Below, piece after piece: positions 10,530-20,033 of a DNA stretch of 30,000 bases. Below the pieces are notes generated by a model. The model did not search any database, was not told the origin of the DNA, and was given only the letters and a program-made list of their open reading frames with translations. How positions within the stretch are numbered: position 1 is the first letter of the stretch; each line of letters opens with the position of its first letter. Both the position numbers and the translations under genes were made by a program. Source of the DNA: Paulinella micropora (Eukaryota > Cercozoa > Imbricatea > Euglyphida > Paulinellidae); the NCBI GenBank assembly GCA_019918135.1, contig WBZZ01000486.1, positions 132,501 through 162,500 of the forward strand. Direction: 5' to 3'.

Positions 10530-13244
10530 ATGGTACAGCTAGGCAGAAGCATAAGTATGGAGGCACAGCCCGAATCGGACAGACCCTACTGAGCCCCAGT
10601 GACGCCTCCTGGACTTTGTGTTCTTCAATCTTTCCTTCCTGCGTCAAAACCCAGTGCAATACAGCAGGCCACGCACGCGGCTGCCTCATCGGCCGTTCGT
10701 CTACGACAAGCGGGCGCAGCATCACTACGTCCAAGCCCTAGTAGTGCGCCAAGTATTAGCAAACCCCCCCGCGCGGAACAGCCTGCACGTGTCGCGGTTC
10801 CACAGGAGAAATCCGGCCATCCGCAAACCATTCTTGCAGACGCCGGGCAAAAGCAAGACGACGCAAGCATTGTTTCACCATCTAATCTCGGTAATGTAAA
10901 GCAGCTCTCGATGTTTCCCCAGCGCCATAACGGCGCAACGCCGAGTCTACCGGATCCAGCAGCGGCCGCGGATTATGAGACCTACGACCAAGTTGAGGGT
11001 AGGCCCCACGACGAGAATATTGCGTTGAATGAGGAGGACCAAAACACAACCAACTCGGTTCCATCCAAAGCAACCGATAGCCAATGCACCATGCTCCAGA
11101 TTATCCAGGAATTGGAAAGAGAGAAACAACACCAGGCAATAGCCAAACTAACAGCGGCAAAACAAGAACTCCAAAAGGCGATTGAAAACGCTCGTAAAAT
11201 TCCAAGGCCGGCTGGTATTGTTCGTGGTCCTTCGGGAGGGGAAGCCGATATTGGAGGACTGTTCGATTCTATAATGAAATTTGATTCGGACAAAGCGCAA
11301 CCAGTGCAGGACGAGATTCAAGTCGCGCAAACCGAGAGGGAAATCTCAGAGATCATAGACGCTCTTGCAGGCAGTACAGAAGATCCCCAATCCAAGATGA
11401 CATTTCAGGAATTGGGAAACGCCATGATTCTTTTTATGCAAGCAATGTTCGAAACCGCAGCGACGCTACAGGCTCTCAAAAAAAAGACGAAGGCCTTGAC
11501 CAAAGCAAAGCCCAGGAAAAGCAAGAAAGTGCGCAGAAAACGCTCCTCGCCGAACAAAGGCGAAGGGATACCTAACGCGAATCCAGACGAGGCAGCAGTC
11601 CAAGAAGAAGAAGGCGCGACGACGCAGGGTTTGCCAACAGAAGAAGGCCAACAGGTACTTGACGGGGTTCCAGACGACGCAGCAGCCCAAGAAGACGCGG
11701 TGCTCCAGGAGTTGGAAATACAGGAAACAGAGGCAGAAGCCCTGGTAGCTAACGCAGAAAGTTCTTTGCTGGATGCGGTGAATACGGCACGTAACATTGA
11801 ATTGCGGGCTGGTCAGGTTCATGTACCCGTACTGGAAAAGGACATCAATCTGAAAGCAGAGTTCCATGCCGCAATGGCTCAATTGCTGAGCAACCCACAA
11901 ACGGTCAACAATGACACCATACGGGTCATACAAGCTGCTGCCCAAATCGCACCCGACGATGATTCGAAGCGGGATCTGGAAGTCTTGCTAGACAGCGTCA
12001 CTCTTGTGGAGCAGCAAAAGGAGGCCTTGGCAAAGAAGAGGCAGGAGATCGAAGACACGCGCAAAGCCTTGGTAAAGCGACCGCGCAAGAAACTGGGGAA
12101 AGCGCGCATAACCAAGCCAGCTGTTTCGTCGAAAGTTGTACCCGGCGCGGCTGCGGCCGGAAAGCGCGGCTTTCTCCTCGAACAGCTGAAGAAGATTCCT
12201 AAGGGCTACACGTACGCGGAAGTACATTCGATAAACATCTCCCGCAACGCCGCCGCCCAGGAAGAGTGCCAAACAGCCGTACTGGTATGGCGCTGGCAGG
12301 GCAAGGCCACAATGCAAGTGGCCAAAGGAGCTCCTGAATCTTGCTGGACTGAGTTCCGGCGGGAGCTGTGCTCGGCAAAGCCTGATGAGTTGGCCTTCGA
12401 AGTGTTACTAAAACTTCCCGACAACACGTGGGACTCGGTCTGCAAGTCGTCGTCTTTCCTGGAAGATCGGGAGGTGGCGACGAAGCAGTTGGAGGGCATA
12501 GTCAGGGTCCTGGCACTGGACCAACTAGTCCGGGGGGAGCATGAGGTACAGTTGCCTCCTGCCATCAAGACCAGACTTCTGCTCACGACACATAACATGC
12601 TGTTCTCTGGTACCGTCGGCGCCCCGCTTTCGGAAGGGCTGTCCCGGCTCTTGCCCAAGACAGTCGTCGACCGGCGGGGCCTTTTTCTAAGATACGGACG
12701 ATCGCCCCTGACGATGCAGGACCAGCAATTCTTTCGCCAGTACGAGCTGTGTGTGGTGCCCGAAACAAAAGACCAATACGTAGAAATCCGCATGCATAAA
12801 CCCGCAACAGGACCGCAGCTTTTATGTACGTTTGGCAAAACTGTATTACCTTTTAAGGCATCATCAGCAACGACACGGTTCACGGTAGAACAAGAAATGC
12901 TACAATGGATACAAACTAGAATCAGCAAACACGAAGCAGTCTGGCTAAATTGGGCCATGCCACGGGGAGTAGCTGACCTATGGCAGGCATTTGCAGTCGC
13001 TATCAGCAAGATTAGCACTGTCAAGCTGGTCGTCTGTGAATTTAATTCTGACAACGAAGACCTCGTCTCGAGCTTTGTAACTGTCTTTGACCCCGCTTTT
13101 AACATGGCCGAAAATATTACGTCCCCGCATCCTGTTCTTCTGGCTACGCGCCGTCTCAGGCCAAAGCAGGAAAGATTAGTACTGCTGTCCACAGAACACA
13201 TGAAGCCCTACGTGCACGAGCGAATCCGCACACAGAAAGTGTAA
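10530..13244 (+). CDS. Gene A: unrecognised protein with a duplicated basic helical module and globular C-terminus
   Basis: I do not recognise this protein. The frame is open from 10593 to 13244 (about 881 codons). An ATG in good context (ACCATGG) at 10530 is in phase but is followed by a TGA at 10590. A possible 45-nt intron (10555-10599, GTATGG...CCCCAG, with CTACTGA near its 3' end) would remove that stop. Counting from 10599, residues 1-170 are Pro/Ser/Gln-rich. Residues about 173-310 and 373-506 look like two diverged copies of one helical module: each has a KAIENARKI / DAVNTARNI motif and each ends in a basic cluster (KPRKSKKVRRKR; KRPRKKLGKAR) resembling a nuclear localisation signal. 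Between them lies an Asp/Glu/Gln-rich linker. Residues about 520-881 look globular. No signal peptide or membrane segment is seen. Gene B is convergent, 128 bp away. The coding call is firm; the start and the function are not. Confidence 0.82.
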
Positions 13245-13283
13245 CTTTTTTTCTTTATTCAGGTAAATTGTTCTTTACAAGGT

Positions 13284-13315
13284 TTTATTTTGTTGGCAAA
13301 ACTTTTCCTATTAAA
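13284..13315. promoter_or_regulatory. Overlapping polyadenylation-type signals between convergent genes A and B
   Basis: The 128-bp gap between the stops of genes A and B contains AATAAA on the minus strand (13289-13284), suitable for gene B, and ATTAAA on the plus strand (13310-13315), suitable for gene A, in an A/T-rich context. Such signals are common by chance in A/T-rich DNA, so this is supportive only. Confidence 0.4.
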
Positions 13316-13372
13316 AAAAAGATGTAGAGTGAAAAAAACAAATTAGCAGGGGAGTGGAGGATTGAGCCGGAC

Positions 13373-13987
13373 TTAACCGTCGTCGCTGGTCGGGCGTGCG
13401 CCGACCGTCTGCTGCAGCAGCGGTTCGCTGTCGGCCACCACCTCGTCGGCGCCGAGCAGCTGCCGCAGCCGGCCCCGCGAACTCACGTGCAGCGGGAAAA
13501 CGGCGAGCGGCAGCGCCCAGCCCTTGTCCACTAGCAGGTGCTCGGACAGGGACGTCCGCACCGCCGAAGAACGGCGCGAGAAGCTCACGTCGCCCACGGA
13601 GACGACGCAGCTGTCGCACTCGGCCCGTGGCGGCGCTCGTGTCCAGACGTACACGTGGGGGCCCTCCAGAGAGGCCTCCCGCAGCAACGCTTCGTTCGCG
13701 TCGCGGAGCCCTTGCTCCAGCACGGGGCAGTCCATTTCGCGCGTCCCGGCGTCGTCGTGGCGCAAAGGAGACATGCACATCGAGTCCAGCAGGTCGGCGA
13801 CCTCCAGGTGCCGGTCGAACCTGACGGCTACGTTGTACAGCACCACCCAGGCTTGTTCCTTGGCTTCTTCGCGCGCTGCTTCCTGCGTGAGCCGCAACAT
13901 GATTTGACCCTGCGCCGCGGTGTCTATGCACCAGCCATCCAGCAGCCACACGGGAGAGGGGGCTGGGCCCGGGGACGACGAGGCCAT
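13373..13987 (-). CDS. Gene B: unrecognised 204-residue protein
   Basis: The frame starts at an ATG at 13987 preceded by an A-run (A9 before TGG) and ends at the TAA at 13373. Codon use is G/C-rich and the composition is protein-like: Trp, Cys and hydrophobic residues are distributed evenly, with an acidic Asp/Glu-rich first half and a Val/Leu/Ser-rich second half. No signal peptide, membrane segment or familiar motif is seen. A longer frame in another phase covers the same bases but is Pro/Arg/Ala-rich low complexity and is rejected as a shadow. The gene is convergent with gene A and divergent from gene C, with a 456-bp gap to the latter. I cannot assign a function. It could be a small accessory protein of the same block. 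Confidence 0.72.
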   Translation of the reverse strand: MASSSPGPAPSPVWLLDGWCIDTAAQGQIMLRLTQEAAREEAKEQAWVVLYNVAVRFDRHLEVADLLDSMCMSPLRHDDAGTREMDCPVLEQGLRDANEALLREASLEGPHVYVWTRAPPRAECDSCVVSVGDVSFSRRSSAVRTSLSEHLLVDKGWALPLAVFPLHVSSRGRLRQLLGADEVVADSEPLLQQTVGARPTSDDG

Positions 13988-14443
13988 TTTTTTTTGTTCG
14001 CAAATTCCAAGAAATTTCTTTTTGCAAGTGGGCGGGAAGCGAGATCTTTTTTCTCAAGGCGGGGCAAGAGAGAGAGGGCGGGGGAGGGGGGGGCGCGGAA
14101 GGAGGAGGAAGGGGGAGCCCCGCGCGCTTCGGGGGAAAAGGGAAATGGGTACGCAGGTAGGCACGGGAGGGAAAGGGAAATGGGTACGCAGGTAGGCACG
14201 GGAGGGAAAGGGAAATGGGTACGCAGGTAGGCACAGGAGGAGGGAGTGTTGTTGGATTTGGCCCGAGAGTCTTTTTTTGTTGCCCTTGGCCCCAGCAATC
14301 CCCCCCCCCCTCCCCCACCGTTCTCGCGCACACACTGTTGTCCCCCGATCTTTTTCTTGTTTTTTTAAGAAGTAAATTCATAGAGAAAGCTTAGCTCTCT
14401 CGGGCCCCTTTTTTTCGTGGGGTTAAGAAAAAAAAGAAACCTG
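13988..14443. other. Divergent intergenic region B/C with a 35-bp tandem repeat
   Basis: This is the presumed shared promoter region of genes B and C. It is G-rich and purine-rich on the plus strand and contains three copies of a 35-bp unit at about 14136-14240 (core GGAAATGGGTACGCAGGTAG), then C-runs at 14300-14320. A short palindrome (GAGAAAGCTTAGCTCTCTC) lies at about 14382-14400, ahead of gene C. No convincing TATA box is seen on either side. Confidence 0.6.
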
Positions 14444-16051
14444 ATGAACAGGCTGCCGGTGCAGGCGTTGCCCGCCCCGCTGTCCCGGTTGGAATGGACT
14501 CACGTACTGAGCCGGGCGGAGAAAAGAGAATGCAGGCGCGCCGCCCACGATCCAAAGTGGTCTCCGGCTAAATCCGACGGGTCGCCCAACCTGTTTTGCG
14601 TGTGCCTAACGGGGATCAGGCTTTTGATGTCGCGCACTGAAACCCTGTACGACTTCAGTGACTTGGCCAGCCGGCTCCGTTCCACAGACGTTAAGCTGCG
14701 GATTTATTATGAATTAGAGGCAGTGGCAGTGGGCGACGACTGTTGCAGCAGCCCCGAGATGCTGCAGATCCTGCTGGCCATTGTTCTCTTCAGGTATTGT
14801 GACGGCGACCTGCGTTTGGTGCTCGACCTCTGCCGGCACAGGATCCGCGGCTGGCACAGCTTTGCCGGAAGAAAAGAAACCATCGGGGGTTTAGCTGACT
14901 GGGAGGACCTGAGGCCGGTGCTCGAGTCCTTCCGGGAAGCCCCGCGCAGACCCGTGGCCGCGCTAGCCAAGTCGGTCTTCCAGGCCATGGAATGTGTTCG
15001 TTATCACCGACCCCCACCGCCCAGCCCGGCAATAATACGACGGGTCGCCATGTTCGCTCGCGGCCAGATTGAGAACATGCAATTCGACGCGGGCGCGCTG
15101 CGTAACCAGATTGTCCAGTTCAGGGGCGGCGTGGTGACGCCGGATTGGTTGCAACGATTCCGGCCCCCAATCGCTTCGTCCCTAGCCTTTTACGACGTCA
15201 ACTGGCGTCTGCCCAAGGCCGAATTGCAACGGGCGGGCGGGCTCCAGGTGCCCTGGCTGAAGTTCCTGCGCTGCAGGTTCGGGGACACGCGCGTCCTGAC
15301 GGTCAGCAGCGAGACGGTCAGTGTCCAGTCATGCCGGGGCCTGCAGTTGCTGCGGGTTGTCAGCCCCAGCGCACAAGACCATTTGACCGTTGAACTAATC
15401 GCAAACCCGCACTTAAAACTCGTCACGCTTGAGCGCCGGGATGACGACACCAATGGCTACGGGGCGCAGGTCTTCCTGTCGTCAACACCACCTGACCTGA
15501 TGCAGGTTAGCTTTGACCACGTGTCGACCACGGCCTCGGTCTACGTCAGGGACACGATTGCGGGGGTCTTGCACGTGGACCTAGGCCCATCTTCGCCCCA
15601 ACGGCTTGTCGTCCAGGGCGAGGACCCCGCGCGGGGCTACGTGGATATCAAGCAGCTGGTGGTGACCGGCGATGCCAAGCGCTTGGCCAGGATTGACATC
15701 TACAGGCTCAGGATAGGCACGATCGACCTGCTGTGCACAAACGCCCAAGAAAGCACAAATCTGTATTTCTATCAGTGCGATGTCCGCAGCACTTTTGTCA
15801 GCGCGTGCCCGCCGCTCCCGGCCATGTCCCGCACGGCCGGACTGTGTTCCGCTGACAAGTGCCCGCCCCGTTCTGCAAGGGCAGGCTACGTCCGGTGGTT
15901 GCTCTACTGCCTCCATGGACCACACGTTGAGTTGGCCAGCTGCTATCTGCGGACGGCCGCCCCGACAGCCGCGCGAATGTCCGCGCCGGCCGTCCTTGAT
16001 AAGAGCACAGTGCCTTCTCTGCCACTGAAACTGGTTGCAGCAAGTTCATAG
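14444..16051 (+). CDS. Gene C: unrecognised protein with helical N-terminus and repetitive beta-rich C-terminus
   Basis: I do not recognise this protein of about 535 residues. The frame is open from a GTG at 14417, but I choose the ATG at 14444 because the upstream part is only a Lys/Arg stretch from an A-run. The N-terminal half (about 1-230) is rich in Leu, Arg and Cys and looks helical. The C-terminal half (about 250-480) reads as repeated short strands of 20-25 residues with alternating hydrophobic residues (patterns such as LKLVTLERR, LMQVSFDHV, VLHVDLGP, QRLVVQG, IKQLVVTG, LYFYQCDV). This suggests a beta-solenoid or leucine-rich-repeat-like fold. No signal peptide or membrane segment is seen. 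A run of 16 A follows the stop at 16064-16079. The gene is divergent from B and convergent with D across a foldback array. The solenoid is inferred by eye only. Confidence 0.78.
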   Translation: MNRLPVQALPAPLSRLEWTHVLSRAEKRECRRAAHDPKWSPAKSDGSPNLFCVCLTGIRLLMSRTETLYDFSDLASRLRSTDVKLRIYYELEAVAVGDDCCSSPEMLQILLAIVLFRYCDGDLRLVLDLCRHRIRGWHSFAGRKETIGGLADWEDLRPVLESFREAPRRPVAALAKSVFQAMECVRYHRPPPPSPAIIRRVAMFARGQIENMQFDAGALRNQIVQFRGGVVTPDWLQRFRPPIASSLAFYDVNWRLPKAELQRAGGLQVPWLKFLRCRFGDTRVLTVSSETVSVQSCRGLQLLRVVSPSAQDHLTVELIANPHLKLVTLERRDDDTNGYGAQVFLSSTPPDLMQVSFDHVSTTASVYVRDTIAGVLHVDLGPSSPQRLVVQGEDPARGYVDIKQLVVTGDAKRLARIDIYRLRIGTIDLLCTNAQESTNLYFYQCDVRSTFVSACPPLPAMSRTAGLCSADKCPPRSARAGYVRWLLYCLHGPHVELASCYLRTAAPTAARMSAPAVLDKSTVPSLPLKLVAASS

Positions 16052-16170
16052 CTCTCCTGCTTTAAAAAAAAAAAAAAAACATGCTGGCTTTCTCTGCTGC
16101 CTTCCTTTCTTTACAAGTAAAAGGGCTTAAAAATGTGTGTGCCGCAAATGTCGGAGGTGGCACTTGCCGC

Positions 16171-16490
16171 GAAATTCACCGAATTATGAAACCAATGAAA
16201 AACGCCGCAATTTGTGGACACTTCAGATCGACCGCAAATTGCGGCAACGCAATAAAGTTTTTTTTAATGAAGGACATTTCGGCAATGAATGTTTAGCTAC
16301 AGAAAAATTTTCGGGAGAGATTGGCGGGCGGGGAATTTTTTGCACCTTGAATTTTCTCCCCGCCCGCCCTCGTCTTCCGAAAATTTTCTTTTTCTCTTTT
16401 TCAATTGCCGAAATGTCCTTCATAAAAAAAAATTTATTGCGTTGCCGCAATTTGCGGTCGATCTGAAGTGTCCACAGTTTGCGGCGTTTT
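16171..16490. repeat. Foldback repeat unit 1 (near-perfect long palindrome)
   Basis: The bases at about 16200-16320 reappear as their reverse complement at about 16490-16370, giving arms of roughly 120 nt around a short G/C-rich core (GCGGGCGGGG facing CCCCGCCCGC). The arms share AACGCCGCAA, ACTTCAGATCGACCGCAAAT, TGCGGCAACGCAATAAA and GGACATTTCGGCAAT. Such DNA could form a cruciform, and its RNA a long hairpin. The structure fits a foldback or MITE-like element; no terminal target duplication was identified. Confidence 0.88.
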
Positions 16491-16495
16491 TCACA

Positions 16496-16780
16496 GGTGT
16501 CGCGAAATTCACCGAATTATGAAACCAATGAAAATTTTTTTTTTTTGCAAAGGACATTTCGGCACTGGAAATTTAGCTAGAGAAATTTTTTCGGGAGACG
16601 CCGGCGGGCGGGGAAAAAATTCAAGGTGCAAAAGAATTCCCCGCCCGCCCTCGTCTCCCGAAAATTTTTCTGTAGCTAAACATTTAATTGCCGAAATGTC
16701 CTTCATTAAAAAATTTTTTTATTGTGTTGCCGCAATTCGCGGTCGATCTGAAGTGTCCACAAATTGCGGCGTTTTTCACA
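16496..16780. repeat. Foldback repeat unit 2
   Basis: Tandem copy of unit 1 with a 285-bp period to unit 3. It starts at GTGTCGCGAAATTC. The left arm lacks about 47 nt carrying the AACGCCGCAA...CGCAATAAA part, so its outer palindrome is lost, but the inner GGGAGACGCCGGCGGGCGGGG / CCCCGCCCGCCCTCGTCTCCC hairpin is kept. Confidence 0.88.
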
Positions 16781-17045
16781 GGTGTCGCGAAATTCACCGA
16801 ATTATGAAACCAATGGAAAATTTTTTTTTTTGCAAAGGACATTTCGGCACTGGAAATTTAGCCAGAGAAAATTTTTCGGGAGATGCCGGCGGGCGGGGAA
16901 AAAATTCAAGGTGCAAAAAAATTCCCCGCCCGCCCTCGTCTCCCGAAAATTTTTCTGTAGCTAAACATTTAATTGCAGAAATGTCCTTCGTTAAAATTTT
17001 TTTTATTGCGTTGCCGCAATTTGCGGTCGATCTGAAGTGTCCGTA
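16781..17045. repeat. Foldback repeat unit 3
   Basis: Third tandem copy, closely matching unit 2 and sharing its left-arm deletion. Units 2 and 3 therefore probably arose by tandem duplication after the deletion. It ends near the GATCTGAAGTGTCCG at about 17028-17042. The stretch 17046-17233 before gene D shows no further feature. Confidence 0.87.
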
Positions 17046-17233
17046 ATTATCGGCGGATTTCGCGCGAAATCCGCCGGCATCCCGGGCCGGGCAAGATCTT
17101 GTAAGAAAACCACGCTGATCCAGCTTAAAACCGACTTCTGTGTGTGTGCACGATCAAAGCACTCCTCGTTTCTCTTGCCCCAGTGTCTGAAAAAGTAAAA
17201 CATATCTTTTCATCGGGAATTTGGCAGCCCGGC

Positions 17234-20033
17234 CTAGACGTGCCAGACCTCCAGCTGGGACACTTGGCCGTGCGCAGCATCCGGCAGCGCAGCGCGCAGC
17301 GCGGGCGGCAGGGCCGCCCACGCCAGGCGCAGCTCCCGGCAGCCGGGCTGCAGCGGCGGCTCGAGCACTCGGTGCAGCCACAGGTAGCGCGCCAGCTGCA
17401 CAGTGTCGGGCTCCGCCGGCCACCAGCGCAGTCCGACACGATCCCCCAGCACCTCTACCTCGCAGACGAGCAGCCGCCGCTTGGCCGCCACGGGCGGCGT
17501 CTTCCGCGCTGCCTCCTGCGGCGAACCTCGTACTAGCACCACGCACGTGCGCGCCGCCAGCCGCAGCCCCCCACGGAGGCGTGCGGCTTTGCCTAGCTCC
17601 AACAGGCACAGATTGTACAGCGCGGGCGGGCCGGTCGTTTGCAGGCGCGCGAACCTGGCCAGCAGCGGCCGCGAGCCCCTGCCGGAGAGCAGGCGGTACG
17701 ACACGTGCAGCGGGCCCCACAAATGTAGCGGCGAGTGCCCGTACTGTGTCCAGGGCTGCGCGCGGCAGATGGCGTTGCCCGGCGAGGGGCGCGCCCGGCG
17801 GCGCCGGCAACTGTCCGCCGTCCAGCACGACCCTGCCAAAGTCCAGGCGGTCCAGCAGGTCTAACGCGGCCGCCGGGCCCCCGCCGGCCCAGACCACGAG
17901 CCGCGAGGCCCTGAGGGCGGCCGAAATTTCTCGCGCGCTAACAACCGTCGTCGGCCCCTCGTGGTGCTCTTGCCAGCAGCGGACGCTGGCCGGGCCGATG
18001 ACCGCCAGCTTCGGCAGGGGCGGCCCGGGCCCGGGCACAAACAGCCCGGCCGGCGTGAAGCACGGGTGCCATTTGCCCAGCCACTCAATGGCGTCCGGCA
18101 ACGCCGACTTCAGCACGAGTGTCCGCACGCCGTCGATCGCTTGCAGCTGCCAGAACGTGGACCACCACACGCGCTGCGCCGCCCGCCCCGCCAGCGTCCA
18201 GTCAATGGTGTCGCACTGTCCGGCCTCCGCCTGCAGCAGGTGTCCCCACGTAAAAGCGCCCTCGCCCCAGCCGTCGACGGTCCTGGGCAGCGGCCAGCTG
18301 GGGAAACGCGATTGGCCACCCTCTTCTTCGGGCGCCGAGTCTCTGCGGGCGCACTGCAGCCGCGCCAACGCGCCGGCCGCCAGCGGCACCGTGCGGGGGT
18401 CGGCGCCGAGCCCGAGGGCCCGCACCAGTTGCAGCGCGCGCTCGGTGGCCTCCGCGGCCTGGTCCAGCCACAGCGTCAGCTTGTCGCCATTGCGGCTCAG
18501 GCGCGCGCCCGCCACGCGCGCGCGCAGCCACAGGAGCGCCAGCCCAGCGTCGTGACTGTCGGCCGTCACGGCGCAGCGCTGCGCCGTGGGCCGGGCCAGG
18601 CGCTGGTACAACCAGCGGCGGCAGGCGCCCTTGTCGGCGACGCACGCAGCTACCTGTTTGGCCGAGACCGCCGGCACCGCCCGGGAGGTGCCGGCCTTGT
18701 GTTCGAGGGAGCCCGCCAGGCGCAGCCAGAAGCGGAACGGCGGTGCTGAGGCTAGCGAGAGCTGGGCGTCACCGTGCAGCCAGCCGGCCCGCTGCCAATG
18801 GCCGTACAGGGCCACGAGCACCGCGGTGTCCGGCGGCTTTGTGCGGACCGTCGTGCCGCGGCAGCACGCCACGAGCAGCGCTAGCTCGAACAGCGCGTCC
18901 ACGTCCTGCGCCGTGGCGGCGGCCGACAGTTCCTGGTACCACGAAAGATGGGGGGCGAACCAGCGCGCGTCGGCCGCGAAGTCGTCCTTCGCAGTGACAC
19001 GATTTGCGCGCGCGCGGCAGCACCCGGCATCCACTGGCTCCCACGCGCGGGGCTCCCCCAACCAAACCGTCGGGTCGCCCCAGCCGCAGCTCGGCGACAG
19101 CGCGCCGCGCACCACGGCCGCCCCGCCGACAGTCTGGTTGCTGCTGCTGCTGTTCGCTGGCTCGCGGAGCCAGCCCAGCGCGGTGTCGAGCGCCGAGGGC
19201 CTGGCCGTTTCGGCCCACGGCAGCCACACCGACAGCGCTTGGCACAGCTCCCACTCTGCAGATGCTGAACTGCGCGACGGCCAGGCCTCCGCTGGCACCG
19301 AATGGCTGGCGTGCCACAGCAGCCACAGCACGGCCCACGCGGGCGTCTCTGGCGCGCGCGACGCCAGCAGCCGGAACTGCGCCAGGCGGTGCAGCACGCT
19401 GTCCTTGAGGTCAACGCACGTCGCCAGGGCCGGGTGCGGCGTGGGCACGGGCGCCAACTCGGCGCAGGCGGCCAGCGCTAGCCGCACCCACTCGCTCGCC
19501 GGCAGCAGCCCGGTGCAAACGTCGGAGGTGCACGGGCGAGCGAGCAGCCACAGCAACAGCACGGTCGCGAGCTGAGCGGGCGGCACCTGTGCTTGGCCGC
19601 ACACGTCCAGCAACGCTTCGGCCAAGCACAGGTGCCCGCTGCCGAGCCCGCTAGCGGTCTGGAACGCGCCGCACCCCAGCAGCGCGCTGGCGAGCCGCAG
19701 CCGCTCCCCTGCCGACTGGCACGAGCCGAACGCCGCTCGTAAGGTGCGGGCCGTGCCGCCGCTGCCCGCGTCCCCGTCGGCTATCGTACTAGTCACACAA
19801 GCTGGTGCTGCCGGCAAGGTGGCGGGCGCGAAGACCGTAACTTCAACCACGTCGTGCCCGAACAGCCTGTGCCTGGCGCTGTCCACGCTGAAACAACGTG
19901 TGCCGATCTCCTGCAGCTGCTGCGACTGCATTTCCGCCCTGAGCAGCGCCAAGCGCGACGCAAAGTCCGTGAGGAACCACTGGTTCGGCTCGCCCAGCGA
20001 GAACAGCAGCCACAGCCGCCGCGGGGCGTGCAT
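17234..20033 (-). CDS. Gene D: large unrecognised GC-rich protein with one reading-phase change
   Basis: I do not recognise this protein. It starts at an ATG at 20033 (MHAPRRLWLLFSLGEP). Protein-like sequence, rich in Ala, Leu, Trp and Arg, runs in one phase to about 17840. After that, this phase turns into Ala/Gly/Pro/Arg low complexity, while the next phase reads naturally (HSPLHLWGPLHVSYRLL, ALYNLCLLELGKAARL) to a TAG at 17234. One extra base in the GC-rich stretch 17760-17840, or a 76-nt intron (17831-17756, non-consensus GTCGTG donor), would explain it. The protein would be about 905-932 residues. Residues about 640-735 vaguely resemble the middle of an SNF2-type helicase: KLAVIGPASVRCWQEH, then RLDFGRVVLDGGQ where active enzymes have a DExx box. 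No Walker A motif is visible, so this is weak. No membrane segment or signal peptide is apparent. GC content is far above that of the neighbours. Confidence 0.75.

Noticed and set aside
13311..14381. 356-codon minus-strand frame overlapping gene B
   Set aside because: Pro/Ala/Arg-rich low complexity with repeated PFPFPSR units from the 35-bp repeat; gene B in another phase is more protein-like.
17154..17760. Continuation of the gene D phase beyond about 17760 to a stop at 17154
   Set aside because: It becomes Ala/Gly/Pro/Arg repetitive, while the adjacent phase is protein-like to 17234.
17221..18555. Long plus-strand frames opposite gene D, also around 18586-19575
   Set aside because: Shadows of a very GC-rich gene; Ala/Arg/Pro-biased with no protein-like pattern.
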